From the NCBI RefSeq assembly GCF_014898815.1, contig NW_026515497.1:620001-684000 (forward strand): DNA of 64,000 nt, read 5' to 3'. The translations under genes and the position numbers were made by a program. The notes under the pieces were generated by a model. The model was given only the letters and a program-made list of their open reading frames with translations, was not told where the DNA came from and searched no databases. Source of the stretch: Panonychus citri (taxonomy: Eukaryota; Arthropoda; Arachnida; Trombidiformes; Tetranychidae). Shown here in pieces: positions 1 to 13,700 of the stretch (position 1 is the first letter of the stretch; each line of letters opens with the position of its first letter).

Positions 1-2897
1 TAGTCAGCAGCTTCTTTGTGTGTGATGTATTGTTCTTTTTCTTTTTGTTGTAGAGTCGCATATTCCAAAACGTTTTCATAAAAATCCTTTATTTCATCAT
101 GGTCCAAATCAATAAAGCTAGAAAGTGGTAGTAAATATTTAAGGAAAGTGGTTATCGCAAAAATTTCTCCATCTGGCATTCGCATTAGACCAATAATGTT
201 CGCTGGACTGATAGACAAATTATGATACTTGACCATTTGTTTAGCAGGAACTATATCAGACAGGCGTGTTGATGAATGTCGTTGAACTACTTCGATCACA
301 TTATTCGGTTCTTCTTCCTGTTCTTCATCCGACAGTTCGAATCGTGCAGCTTTTTTAGTGGGTGAAGATCCATGACTGGAAAGTGGTCTTTTACTCCTAG
401 TATTGGCTGAAGGAGATGTGATGGCTGAAGTTGAAGGTGCTGAAGGAATACCAAGAGAAATAGAAACAGTAGAGGATAAGGCCTCTGCTTCAGAAACAGG
501 TGGAGTGGTAGGTTGAGTAGACGAGCTGGACAATGATGCATCATTTACTGGAGATGAGATGGAAACAGAAGAAAAAGCTGTATTAATAATAATAGAAGAA
601 AATATTAGCAAAGTTATACAAAATTTTCATATAAAAATTTTTCGCCAAGTGCGAATCGATTAATTTTCGGTGTGAATGTTAGTCCTAATACTACTAGTAA
701 TAATCTCTAATGATCATTAGTCGCACTCATACTTTGATCTATTAACCCTATTTATCATGTAATGTCCATAGAGAAAGAAAATGTCTATAAAAATTTTTCG
801 CCAAGTGCGAATCGATTGATTTTCGGTGTAAATGTTAGTCCTAATACTACTAGTAATAATCTCTAATGATCATTAGTCGCACTCATACTTTGGTCTATTA
901 ACCCTATTTATCATGCAATGTCCATAGAGAAAGAAAATGTCTATAAAAATTTTTCGCCAAGTGCGAATCGATTGATTTTCGGTGTAAATGTTAGTCCTAA
1001 TACTACTAGTAATAATCTCTAATGATCATTAGTCGCACTCATAATTTGGTCTATTAACCCTATTTATCATGTAATGTCCATAGAGAAAGAAAATGTCTAT
1101 AAAAATTTTTCGCCAAGTGCGAATCGATTGATTTTCGGTGTAAATGTTAGTCCTAATACTACTAGTAATAATCTCTAATGATCATTAGTCGCACTCATAC
1201 TTTGGTCTATTAACCCTATTTATCATGCAATGTCCATAGAGAAAGAAAATGTCTATAAAATTTTTCAAGTGCGAATCGATTGATTTTCGGTGTAAATGTT
1301 AGTCCTAATACTAGTAATAATCTCTAATGATCATTAGTCGCACTCATACTTTGGTCTATTAACCCTATTTATCATGTAATGTCCATAGAGAAAGAAAATG
1401 TCTATAAAAATTTTTCGCCAAGTGCGAATCGATTGATTTTCGGTGTAAATGTTAGTCCTAATACTACTAGTAATAATCTCTAATGATCATTAGTCGCACT
1501 CATAATTTGGTCTATTAACCCTATTTATCATGTAATGTCCATAGAGAAAGAAAATGTCTATAAAAATTTTTCGCCAAGTGCGAATCGATTGATTTTCGGT
1601 GTAAATGTTAGTCCTAATACTACTAGTAATAATCTCTAATGATCATTAGTCGCACTCATACTTTGGTCTATTAACCCTATTTATCATGCAATGTCCATAG
1701 AGAAAGAAAATGTCTATAAAAATTTTTCGCCAAGTGCGAATCGATTGATTTTCGGTGTAAATGTTAGTCCTAATACTACTAGTAATAATCTCTAATGATC
1801 ATTAGTCGCACTCATACTTTGGTCTATTAACCCTATTTATCATGTAATGTCCATAGAAAGAAAATGTCTATAAAAATTTTTCGCCAAGTGCGAATCGATT
1901 GATTTTCGGTGTAAATGTTAGTCCTAATACTACTAGTAATAATCTCTAATGATCATTAGTCGCACTCATACTTTGGTCTATTAACCCTATTTATCATGCA
2001 ATGTCCATAGAGAAAGAAAATGTCTATAAAAATTTTTCGCCAAGTGCGAATCGATTGATTTTCGGTGTAAATGTTAGTCCTAATACTACTAGTAATAATC
2101 TCTAATGATCATTAGTCGCACTCATACTTTGGTCTATTAACCCTATTTATCATGCAATGTCCATAGAGAAAGAAAATGTCTATAGAAATTTAGCGCCAAG
2201 TGTGAATCGATTGATTTTCGGTGTAAATGTTAGTCCTGATGCTACTAGTAATAATCTCTAAAGATCATGAGTCGCACTCATACTTTGGTCTAACCTAACC
2301 TAACCCTATTTACTATGTAATATACATATAGTAAGAAAATGTTTATAAGTCTTTCGTAAAGTTCTAACGATTTTATGTACGGTCCAAACAATTTTTGCTA
2401 CACTAAATGTAACAATCACGAATATTTTTATCTCATATATTTGTTACAGTACTAACTCTCACATCAGAGGATAACAAAATTCGATGACTCACCATCTGTT
2501 GTTGTTTCAATATTTTGGTTCTGTTGTGATGCGTTTCTTTCGACTTGTTCCTGTTGGTTTGTTTCAGCTTGTACTTCTTCTTCTTCTTGTTGCTGTTCTT
2601 GTGCTTGTTGTTGTTGTTGTTGCTGCTGCTGCTGTTGTTGTTGTTGCTGTTGTTGTTGATCTTTGAAAATAAAAATAGATGACATATTATTAATGGTATA
2701 AAATGATCACAATGATAATTTAAACCTACCATTTTGACTCATAGTATTATTAGCACTTGTATTTGTCATGTTTGCATTGAAAACCATTGCTGCAAAACAA
2801 AATATAAAGATTATTAGTCAAATTCATTAATATGAAAACGTTCTGTAAACTTACCAAACAATAAAAGTAATTGAAGTGGAGCTCGAGGTATAAACAT
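1..2897 (-). CDS. Unknown protein with signal-like start, polyQ tract and basic/acidic Ser-rich region; partial at left edge
   Basis: I do not recognise this gene. Four exons join in frame with GT-AG borders: 2855-2897, 2730-2789, 2493-2660 and 1-549 (continues off the window). The protein starts MFIPRAPLQLLLLF, a short hydrophobic signal-like stretch. Next come an Asn/Thr-rich segment, about 20 glutamines, a Glu/Gln-rich stretch, a Ser/Thr/Pro-rich stretch, the basic patch TRSKRPLSSHGSSPTKKAAR, an acidic patch ELSDEEQEEE, and a roughly 90-residue folded-looking segment (VKYHNLSISPANIIGLMRMP and onward). The last exon is open for over 180 codons with coding-like composition and no start codon of its own. 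The basic/acidic patches suggest a nuclear protein while the start suggests secretion, so the first exon may be misassigned. Exon joining is strong; the function is unknown. Confidence 0.6.
628..2345. repeat. 156-bp tandem satellite array, about 11 copies, inside an intron
   Basis: The phrase TTTTTCGCCAAGTGCGAATC recurs at a spacing of 156 bases (for example near 643, 799, 955, 1111, 1416, 1572, 1728, 1882, 2038 and 2194). Copies are nearly identical. The copy starting near 1255 has small deletions, and the last copy (about 2180-2345) is diverged and degrades at its edge. Each monomer contains the perfect 14-base palindrome CTAATGATCATTAG. Variant sites (CATGTAATG versus CATGCAATG, CATACTTTGG versus CATAATTTGG) give a partly repeating three-monomer order. 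The array fills most of the 1.9-kb intron of the minus-strand gene around it. Only one array is present in the window. Confidence 0.97.
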
Positions 2898-4696
2898 TGT
2901 TATTAATATAATAAAACAAACGAATTAATCAGATAACTCAAAAAATTTTATGATGAAAAAATAACCACAATAACATTTACTGTAAAGCTAGATGAAAAAA
3001 GTAAACAGGAAAATAGTAAACAGGAAACGGAATGGTCATGTGATATGTTGCTTAGTAGCAAAAAATCACGTGACCATTCAACCGCATTATTTAAATAAAT
3101 TTCTATTAATTAATAAAATAGACAATAATTTTTCCCCCACTTCCGCTTCTGAGTGGCTCAGAAGCGGAGGTTTTATTACTACTCTCGATAAAAACAAATC
3201 GTCAGAATTTCATGGAAATGGTGTCAGTAAAGATGAGCGAAAGTCTCAATGCCATAACTGGAATCATTTTTCCTCAGAACTTTTCATAGTAAGAAAATTT
3301 CTTATGGACGAAAGAGAGAGAGAGAGAAAGTGAAGAAAACTAAATAACAGAAATATATTAATATAAGAATTTACTATTTTTCTACCCTAAGGTTACCTTT
3401 AGGACGAATAGATGCTCATTATCACATGTTATCACAAAAGAAGATGAACTTTCCAATTGACCAGAATCCCAATCAGAATCTAAACACTGACCAGCTAAAA
3501 TAGAAACAAACTACCCAATAGTTTTTACATCTTATCTTGAGATTTTTTTGTTCATTTCCTTGGAAGTTTATTCAGCATTCATATCACTAAATCAGATCTC
3601 ATGAAGGCATTTCATCTTGAGAATGACTTAGAAATTGAATGAGAATGATAATTTCATGTCTCAAGGTGAATTAACTGTTCAATCATTATCATCATGATGC
3701 TGAGATCACAATCTGTCTATGTTAACTTTAGTTCATAAGAGGAAAACAAAAAAAATGTTATTGACTTCATGATGAAACCTGTAAAAATTTAGCCTCAGGG
3801 ATTTCATGTTGAAACCTTTGATCACGTTAATCTTACCTTTACATTATCATCATCACCTCTAAGTAGAGCCTTTTTATTTTTTGTATCCCTCAGTATTTTC
3901 TGCACCTTATCCATCAAGTGAACCCACTGTGATCAATGATTTTTTCACCTTCCACCTCCATCATGATCAACTCCTTTTCCTTGTACTTCCTATTCATTGA
4001 GAGAGATTAACTATTCGTGTTGATATTGTTTTCCCATGAACCTTGTTGTTACTATTTGGGTCTTTTTATGTTGTTCTAATTGTGACCACTGGCTAAAGAG
4101 GAGGATAAAAGTCGTGGTGGTGAACATGTTAAGGAAGTGGATGTTGAATAAGAATTTACTATGTAAAGGAGGAAAATCGAGGAAAGAACAATGAAACTCG
4201 AATAAATTGGTTTCTCTTCGTAGATGAAAAGTCGAACCATTAACCTTTCAAGTTAAATTGTCTTTGACACTTTAAGATGATTCGAGTTACAAATTTTGTC
4301 TCCATGTTGATCTTTCCTTTTTTGCCTACATTAAGATGGGCACAGGGATTGAGAGGGTGGGATAAGAATTTATATATAAGAGATGATAAGCTAAGAAGAG
4401 AAATAGAATGGATGATGAAAGGGAAGACGATGAAGCTGTTAAGACAAATCATCATTACTGAACATCCAAAAGCAATTGATCAAACAGCTACAAGACAATT
4501 ACTCATGAACCCATTGGTTATACCCTGAAAATTAACCTTTTGTTTCGAACAGTAAAAGTATAAGAATTTATGTCAGAATTTTAGTTAACTCCAAATGAAA
4601 ATTCACATTTAATTGAACATTGAAAGTTGATGTTGATCATCAATGAATTTATCGGAATCTCATGAAAATTTCATTCTCTTCTCTTCTATTATCTAG
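2898..4696. other. Intergenic interval, no supported gene
   Basis: Apart from the hairpin at 3139-3171 and a short GA run near 3313-3328, I see no feature I can defend. Missing 5' exon(s) of the dpr-like gene, which should encode a signal peptide and end in phase 1, could lie here or further upstream. ATG-led hydrophobic stretches exist near 4037 and 4277, but neither is followed by a convincing donor site of the right phase. Confidence 0.5.
3139..3171. repeat. GC-rich perfect hairpin (15-bp stem, 3-base loop)
   Basis: CCGCTTCTGAG and CTCAGAAGCGG face each other across TGG, and the stem extends to 15 pairs with a single G-U type mismatch. It is far more GC-rich than the surrounding AT-rich DNA. 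It lies about 240 bases upstream of the minus-strand gene's start, in the interval before the dpr-like gene. I do not know its role. Confidence 0.8.
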
Positions 4697-4728
4697 ATGC
4701 TCATTTCAATTCTGTCGCCTCAGCATAC

Positions 4729-4759
<31 letters not shown>

Positions 4760-7700
4760 TTCCATCAACTATTTTCGGTACAACCAAAATCGAACCACCC
4801 TCTAGACCTCTTTCAGCCTGGGACGATCCCTCCTTCAAGCCTTACTTTGATGACCATAATGTGGACAATGTGACAACTCAATTAGGTAAAACTGCTTACC
4901 TTCATTGTAAAATCCGTCAACTTGGTGATCGAACGGTAAGTCTGTCCAAAATTTAGACCAATTCTAAATACAAACATAAAATACAAACAAGAACAAAACA
5001 AAGTTTCAACTGTTAGATTAATTGGTAAACAAAATGCACCAAGAAAAAAAAACTCCCATGAAATAACCCGAACCCTTGATATAAAACATAATAAAAAATA
5101 ATCTTGCATATAAATTATCATAAAGTAAATAGCAATTTAAATTGGATACAATTAATCTTATAGCTTATTATGAGTCTCTAAATAAAAAAAACAGGGTATC
5201 TCATATTATCATCAGCTAATACAATGTAATCTTGAATACGGAAAGTATATAATTCAAGTTCAAAAGTATTAATATAAACAAGCTTCGAAGTGGTAAAGCT
5301 GAATAGTCCCAATGTTCAGGGTGATTCTGATTCCTCTCTCCCTCTCTCTCTCTCTCATGAAAATCATGATATTAGCTTACAAGCCTCTTATTTATATGAT
5401 CATATTCATTATTATTGGAAACTACTTGTGTTACCTCTGTAAATAAGATTTAGGTTATCAGTTTTTGTTTAGAATTAAGAAATCGATAAACTTTTTCATT
5501 TGTTCTAATACACAGTTACCATTTTCACCTATTAAAAGTTAAATTAGATCAACTTACCTTTTCGATTTCCACCTCACCCTAAATAATACTTGAGTTTGTT
5601 TCTTTCTTAATCATCTTAATTTAATTCATGAGACTTGATTGTTATCATCTAAATTGTTTTATCTTTCCTTCACCATTACTGTTAATCACACACACACCTT
5701 TTTATACCATTTAGATAGTTGAGTTGATTTAGTTAATTATTGTTAACTATCATTGAAGGTGAAACTTTTGTTACTTTTAAACGAAATTGAAAGTTTACTT
5801 GATAAAAGGAAAAGTTTTCAAGTCTCTTCTCATTTATTTGCTAAAGTGTTAGAACTTTTTATTTTCTCTCTTCTCGAATTTGAAATGTTCTTGCCAAATT
5901 GACATGAAAGTGTGAGTATTAAAGAGAGGATTGAAAATAATGAAGAAAACGACTGAATTATCTTCTTATTACCTTGGACAAATAACCATGGAAAACCTTG
6001 ATCTCTCTCTCTCTCTCTGACTGAATAATATACCCACAGGAATCATGGAAATATAATTATATCCTAGTTATTATCCAATTAAATGGATTAACCTCAGGAA
6101 TTACCATAGTATCCATGGGAATTTCATCATCCTTCCCTTTGATATTACTCTTTTGGTTTCCAACTTAACCACCATCAACTCATCATGGTGATGAACTTGG
6201 TGTGTAATTTATTACTCAACCTCGCTAATTCATATTCTCGAGTGTTGACACTTAATCAGAATTTTCCTGTGTCAAAAGTTCAGTGTGAGAGAGATAGAGA
6301 GAGAAATGAAATGTTCACCTTTCATCAGTTGGTAGAAACTCACTTAGGTGATAATGTTTTTTTTTCTCTTTGTTAATGAAATTATCAGATTGAGTTTTCA
6401 ATCAGAATTTTGTGAAAAAAATAACCAAATCAATCAATAGGCTCAGGCAACACCCTGAAATTATCATGCTAATCATGAAAGTAATTCTGATGGTTACGAA
6501 AATCGTTACCTGTCAACATACATGTAACTTAATTGACTGATCATCAGGAGCCGTTGAATATTTCATTAATTTGAATTGTGATGATTTAGGTGAAACATCA
6601 ACATGATCTACAAGGTGAGATCATGGTGACGTTCATGAAATTGGATGAACCAAAAAATGTATTCCATGTAACTTTATATTCATTTGCGAGGAAAGAACGA
6701 AAAAAAAAGTCTTGATGAAGATTCGTATCCATGGAAACAATGTCAAGTCGATGATGATGAAAGTGAAGATTGTTTTTGCATGGAGGATGAACGGATACCC
6801 ATGAATAAGATGGGATACATGGAAGGAAAAAGTTCCATTGATGTTTAAGAGAATAATTTTTCTTTCGAATCTCAATTTTCTCATGTTATATCACATGCAA
6901 ACCGAAAGTGACGAAAAAAAAAGATGATTATAAGGGAAAAAGAAAAAGTGTGTGAAGGTGAAGAGAGAAAAAAAGAAAACAATGAAAAAAAAAAAATCTC
7001 TTTTCATTCTTGTCGAATCACTGGAACAATTCAGTGAAAGAATAAAAAAGTTCTATTTTTTCCTCTTCCCTTCTATCATTTTCCATGATGGTGATACTTT
7101 TAATATCTCTGTAAATTAGAATCACTAGAAAGATCATCATGAGATCAGGAGAAAGTAAATTATTCAGAATAACAGTCATGATGAACTTTTATTTTTTCAC
7201 TCATGTGACAGTTCAAGAAAAGTTCATTATGTTTACCAAAACGATGAAAAAGTTTTATTTTTTTTTCTTCAATCGATTGTAAACTAATCAGGCATTAGAA
7301 CTTTTGTATTCCTTTTTTTAAGTTCGCAGCATTTACTATCCCTTGACGCTAATTGTTCATGATTAGGTTGAGAGAGACAATTAAATCTGATTAGTCGATA
7401 TCAGGTAATCATCATTAACTAATCATCACGTTGTAACGATAACATTCAACTTGGATAAAACAAACATGGGTATAATATGATAATGATTAGCAAGAGTTTT
7501 CCTTTTTTTCATTAAAGCTCAGGGCAATTTCATGATAGTATAAATCAGATGAAGATGCTGATGACAGAGTTGAATAGAAGATGAAGTTTTTTTTACTCTT
7601 CATTGTCAATATAATATGTATAAAGTGAAAAAGTTTATCGTTCAACTCATTTCAATTTACACTGAGCTTTCATCAGTATTAACATGATTATTATCATCAT

Positions 7701-10700
7701 CAAGTAAATCCTTGACGATCTTCAAAAATAATCATCATCAAGCATGATGATGATGATGATAATGATAATGGCGATGAAGATTAGAGCTGAAAATGAAATA
7801 GGATGAAGCTGAAAATATTCCTACAATACCTTAACCCACTCTAATCATCCACTTTAATGATATATATCATCATCATTTAAGTTTCATAATAATCAAGTTA
7901 ATCAAGTCCAAGGCTCATTAAGCAGGACAGACTATTGATTAGCTTTCAATTGGCAACAATTGAGTTGATTGTCCAGAAAAATCAAAATTTGAACATTTCC
8001 GTTTCCTTTTATCTCTCTCTCTCTCCTCCTACTGAAATGATAATATCTCCTGAAGTTCATGTAATTTAATTCAATCTTATTATCATTTAGATGAGCAAAA
8101 ATTTAGTTATTTCAAATTGACCAGACTATCCAATGGAGGAGCGATTTTTGTTCATGGTTTCATGATAATTTTTATGATGATGAAGTGATTATAATGACAA
8201 TTTAAAGGTAAACTTTGATTATCTTCACATTGTTATGAAGATAGGTCCAGGTAAATGGTCAACAACCTAATTAGCTGTTGACTATTATGATGATGATGAT
8301 TCAATTTCATCCTTTTGTGTTATGTGCTTATTGGATATTATTTGATATTGTTTAGAGATTAAATTACAATCATTATTAGATTGTAAGTGTTCAAGGTTGT
8401 TGGCCAGTTTAATAATAGATGGACAACATATGGCAACAAGTTTAGCGAAGAGGAAGAAAATAAAAAGTTCTGATTCAATTGCTAACTCAGAGATAATCAG
8501 ATAAATTTAATCCATGGAACTGATTGGAATCAAGTTGAAACAAAAGACGAGGAAAAACAAAGGAAACATTGGTCAGCCTTGAAAAGTTCAATCTATTATT
8601 AACCTGAAGAATTCAAATTGACCATCTTAAGATGTTTTTTCGAGCGATTTATGAATTCGGGTGAAATAAGTTTCTCATCATGTCAGATGCTTAAGTTTTG
8701 ATAGATATGAAAAAAGTGACCACAATGATTTTGATAAATGTGATAATGTTTGACCATCGATTCAGGATGATCTATTAATTCTGATGAAACTCTGAGCCAG
8801 GATTAGATTGGAGAAAATTTTTCACCATCCTCAGCAACAATTTACTAAACATGATGAGACAAAAATTGTAAGGGAGATAGATAGAGGTTAACCGATTGAT
8901 GTCCAGAGGGATGGACACACAAAAAAAAGGATGATATTGATTTGAGAGAGGAAATGAAATCTTTGAAAATGAAACTGTAACTCAGATACTCAAACATGAA
9001 TGAAACATGATAACAACATGGTTGAAGTTCAGTGTGGCTGAAAATGAAACTGGTCAGCAAAGTGATAACCATAGTCCAAATACTGAGTAGTTTAGGATCA
9101 ACCAATGTAAACTTTGTATTGTAACCAAATCACGTAAACATGATGATGAACCAAAAACAGAACTTTAATATTTTCCACCCTCTTTTTTGTCTCCATCATG
9201 ATAAACATCACCCGACTTCAAGTTATCATCTTCCTGTTACAATGAATCTCATCAAGTTAACATAAAATGATCAATGAGATTGATATTAATCATCACTCTT
9301 TCCACTCTCCTGTAACCAGAAACTCTGATGAATCTGATTCTTTGGTTGAAAATAAACTTTACGAAACCAAAGTGTCAACTTTTATTCACCAGCAGCACCT
9401 CCCATTCCCTCCATGAACAAATTTCATCTTCCAATGTCAATCTATCATTAGTCTAACAAACTTTCTGAGTTTGATTAGAAAATCTCATGGAATTGATGTT
9501 AATTCAGTTAATAAAGTTATCATGTTAACCTGTGAAATTAGAGAGGAAAAAATTTCTTGTCTAATGGTGATAATCTCGGATTCGAATTCAGAATTTCTCA
9601 TTCTTCACCAATTCTCAAGCTATTAAGTTCTTTGCCTCATGATTATTATCAATTTTATTCAGATTTTTCTCTTATACTCTGACAATAATTTTCGATGAAA
9701 TTTAATCTGCATCTTGTTAGAACTTTTTTTAAATACTCTTCTAGTCTTGTAAAAATTATCATTATCATAGAGTTGGGAGAAAAAAAGTTCAATAATGAAT
9801 TCAAACTTTTTACTGTCAACGAAGTTGAGATTTTCTCCTCAACTTCGTGTTTAAACAAGAAAAAAGAACACAAAAAATTACTCCATGGAAATTCAGATTT
9901 CTCATGATAATAATGAGAAAATTAGAGAGGAAAAAAGTTCTCTGTTCAATCACATGAAACTCTATCTCTCCAGGAATACAAATCGTTATTTGATTATGAT
10001 CCTTACGATAAATTGTAATGATTTTCTGTTATCAAGTCATTTTTTTCATCACCAGTGAGGATAATTTGTTTCCTCCATCATTATCAATACTCTATAAATT
10101 CAAATTTACATGATTCTAATTTTTCCTCCCTCATCTTCATCATCATTGTCCTCATGCTCATCTTATTTACCGCCTTGTTACTCTTAGTGATTTATTATAT
10201 GTCTTCCCGGTGGGTTGAATATCTTTTGGTGGGTTTCATTTCATTGAGCTTTCTCATTATCAACTAAATCTTTTTTATGTAAATTGTATTCACCACCCAC
10301 CTTCAAGAACCACCACCACCTAACAATCCCCACTACCACAATTTACCATCTTGACTCTTGAATTTTTTCCACTTTTATCATCATCTTCTTCATCTTTATC
10401 TTTTCTCATGAATCTTGTTGCATCATTTTATCATTCAACTGTAACAATTTAAATCGCTACATTTCTTAACTTTATCATCTTTATCCTCAATCATCTTTCA
10501 CCTTCATCTTCCCAAATGATAACAATACAATCTCACCATCATATTCAGAGTATGTGTAAGTCGAAAAGTAAGAAAAGAAAACATCATCATCATCATTAAA
10601 CAATTTTCCATGTTCAGATTCCAAAGAAAATGAACCATGAAAACGAAGATAAAATAAAACGGAAAGAGGAGAGAAAAAATTCCACTATCAAACCCTCTCT

Positions 10701-13700
10701 ATCTCTTTTACACTCATTCATTGAAATTTCATGTTTTTCTCTCTTTCCATTGAAAAAAGGAGCAAATAAAAAGTTCTGATGAAGAAAATACTTTCTCCGA
10801 GTATATTGAGTATGCATTATATTAGTCATGTAACATTGGTGACGATGACTTACAAAACTTGATTTCATTCAATGATGATGAGGATGCGGAGGTGGTTTTA
10901 CAGGGATGATAATGCCCTTTAACAATCAAATTACTTTAATACGACTTTTTATTTGTTACTTTTTTCAAATCCATCTTGAAGATTGTTCATTCAACCATTG
11001 GCAATTTAATACTAGAAGATAATAGTTACTAGGAAAACTTTTACTTCTGTAAAAATGTTTTCTTCATACATCTTTGTCACAACATCTTCATCTTATTTCT
11101 TACTCTTGTTCACAATCTTCAATTATTACCAATATCAATCTTATCATCTTCCACCTTCACTCACTCACCTTGTTAAATTGCTTTTGTTTGTACTCTTTGT
11201 TTCACTTTACTTACCAATCTATTGTCTTAAAAGTTTCTTCTTCATTCTTACCTTAATCTCACTTTAATATCATGAGTGGTAAAGGTAGAGGGTTGAGATA
11301 TAAGATAAGTCCTTCTTGAGGTAGGTGAAATCTTAATCCAGAAAATTTATCTTTTCTCTTTCTTTCCGGCAACAAGATAACACTTTTTTGAGCGGGTCTC
11401 TCGTTTTCTGTAATTAAAGTAATTAAGTTAATTAAGATCTCGGCTATTTAAGTCCACAAGTTCGGGCTCAGTAGTAACGTGTACGACATTTTTAAGGCTG
11501 TTTATTCCTGTTCATTCTTCAGCTTCATCTTCGTTCCCTGCTTCTCCTGTGCCTCGTAGCATACTCTTTGCGCTTCACGCTCAGAGGACATGAAGATTAA
11601 TTAACATAGTAGCAAGCCAATAAAGCCCAAATATGGATTTAATACCTTTCTCACTATGAGTGCTTATAACTTTTTGATGATAAAGGGTAAGCAACAGTCA
11701 CTGGTCGTTGATAAATAGAAATAAATACTAAAATAAAGACTAAATATCAGATGGATTTATTTTTACACTCAGAAATTTGAACTTAGTTTTACAATTCTTA
11801 ATAAATGAGCACAAAATTTTGAATAACTAACTCAAAACCGTCATACTGATTAGATTAAATATTCCTATCGTTAGTTAGATAGTTAGAGTTGTTTACTGAT
11901 CGAATCTTATTAAAGACAATATAACTTTATTTTTATAGTGAATTATATTGTGACTGTATCGGGGTTCGAGTACCTTAGAGAGAGAGAAAGAGAAAGAGAG
12001 AGAGCAGAGGGAAAACTTTGATCAGCTTTTACAAAGTAAAAACTAAGAATCCAAAATTTGAGAGAGAGATGTAGACAAGAGAAGATCTCAGAGTAAACAT
12101 AATTTTAATTTCATTTTGTCTCTGCTTATATACAAAATTGAGAGTGAGTCTTTTCATCATCATCATCTTATCTTTGACCAATGGTCAGTTGGGTCAGGGT
12201 AAGGTGATGATGATGATTACAACACAATGTTGAGCAATCAACAATCATCATCATCAACCAATTGCTATTGTTGATTGTGTGTTGATGATGATTGTTGATT
12301 GTAAATGGTTACAATCAGGGGAGAGAAGTTGATCTCACAATATTATATCAATAACTTGAAATTAGAGTTAGTTCCCGTCACAAAGTTATGGTTAAATCAA
12401 CGAGACGAAATTTTCTTTGGCACAGCACTAAATCAGAAGGTCCCTATCAAAATACTTAAACGGATTATTCGTATTCGTCTTAGGAATTAGCACAATTATT
12501 ATAAATGTCACAAAAAAAATGACGATGTCCCGGTGAAGAGAGTGAGACTCGTTGGCGATGACTTGCCTTTTTGAATCTAATTATTTATTATTTCTTAACC
12601 CTTTTTATACTACATTTGTTTTTTTCTAATCTTGAGAAATCATAATTCTTTTAAAGGTTAATTGGTTTGGGAACAGATTAAGGGGGAAGAGAGAGATATC
12701 CTGAGAAGGAAAAAGAGAGAGATAAAGAGAAGGTAAATGAGAAGGAGAGAGATGCAGTAACATTGTAATCTAAAAATTATAAATATTAATTAAGGTGATT
12801 AATTAATTAAAGGTTAGAAGATCAAGAGAAGGGGATTTCTTGTAAATTTTAACTCTTTCGGTTGTTAAGGTGATAAAATGAGTTAGCCTTTTGTTTATTT
12901 CGTTACATGTCCCCGGCTCGATTGATAACCGTCTCGGTTATTATTTTAGAGGTTTTTTATCGTTTCCTCGAAATCTTGTAGGATAACGTTGAAATTTACG
13001 TTTTTCACTTCGATGGTTAGTTCTTTCGATAATTTGAGCCAATGAACTCGAGCTTTTCCATATATTTTTTGCTTGGGTTTTGTTCATTTCGATTCGGGTG
13101 TAATAGATGTGTAACAGTCGATACAAACAGTAGCATTTAATTGTTTTGTATAAGTTCGATAAATGTTTATTCTTAACTTTAATTGATTGTGGACTCGGCG
13201 ATTTGATTTTTTGAATGTGTAGAAATTGCATCTGAGTTGACCAGATGAGTAGCTCTTTTAAGGTTTCTTCCATTGTTGACATTCTTCAGGTGAATTTATC
13301 TTAATGGTTAATTTGATGATGAATTTTTATTATTAAATTTGTTTTTGTTAATTTTATTGGAATCTTTGAACTTTAATTGCTTCACGACCTTTTTGTAAGT
13401 TTGATTGATGTTTAACTGTGTGTCAAGTACCAAATATTTTTGTTTTTGAATCGACCCGATAATCACTTTCGTAGATTTTCTCTTGAAACTTTGTTTATGT
13501 AAAGTAATTTATTTGAAGTTTAGAGATGGTGAATATCATGGTCATCATCATGATAACGTCCTAGACGAAACAACTAACTGCTAATCAATAATTTTGTTAC
13601 AATACCGATCAAGACTTATTTTCAATTTAATGTAATGGAAGGTAACCTTTTGTATTCTTTCACATGATGACCTCAAAATGACCTTTCAATGCGTTTGGAA

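Noticed and set aside
2464..2685. 73-residue polyQ open frame as a stand-alone gene
   Set aside because: Splice signals on both sides show it is an internal exon of the larger minus-strand gene, and its apparent start and end lie in introns.
10055..11267. Hydrophobic plus-strand open frames at 10055-10267 and 11055-11267
   Set aside because: Composed of TTC/ATC-rich intronic words, with no start context, splice signals or domain.
11950..11975. GGTTCGAGTACC as a tRNA B box
   Set aside because: No A box or cloverleaf upstream at the right spacing.
12305..12490. 61-residue plus-strand open frame
   Set aside because: No motif, next to a simple hairpin, and no coding neighbours.
12941..13282. 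113-residue minus-strand open frame in the dpr-like intron
   Set aside because: Lys/Arg/Ser-rich with no motif I recognise. It may be a transposon fragment, but there is no homology, no repeats at its ends, and open frames of this size occur by chance here.
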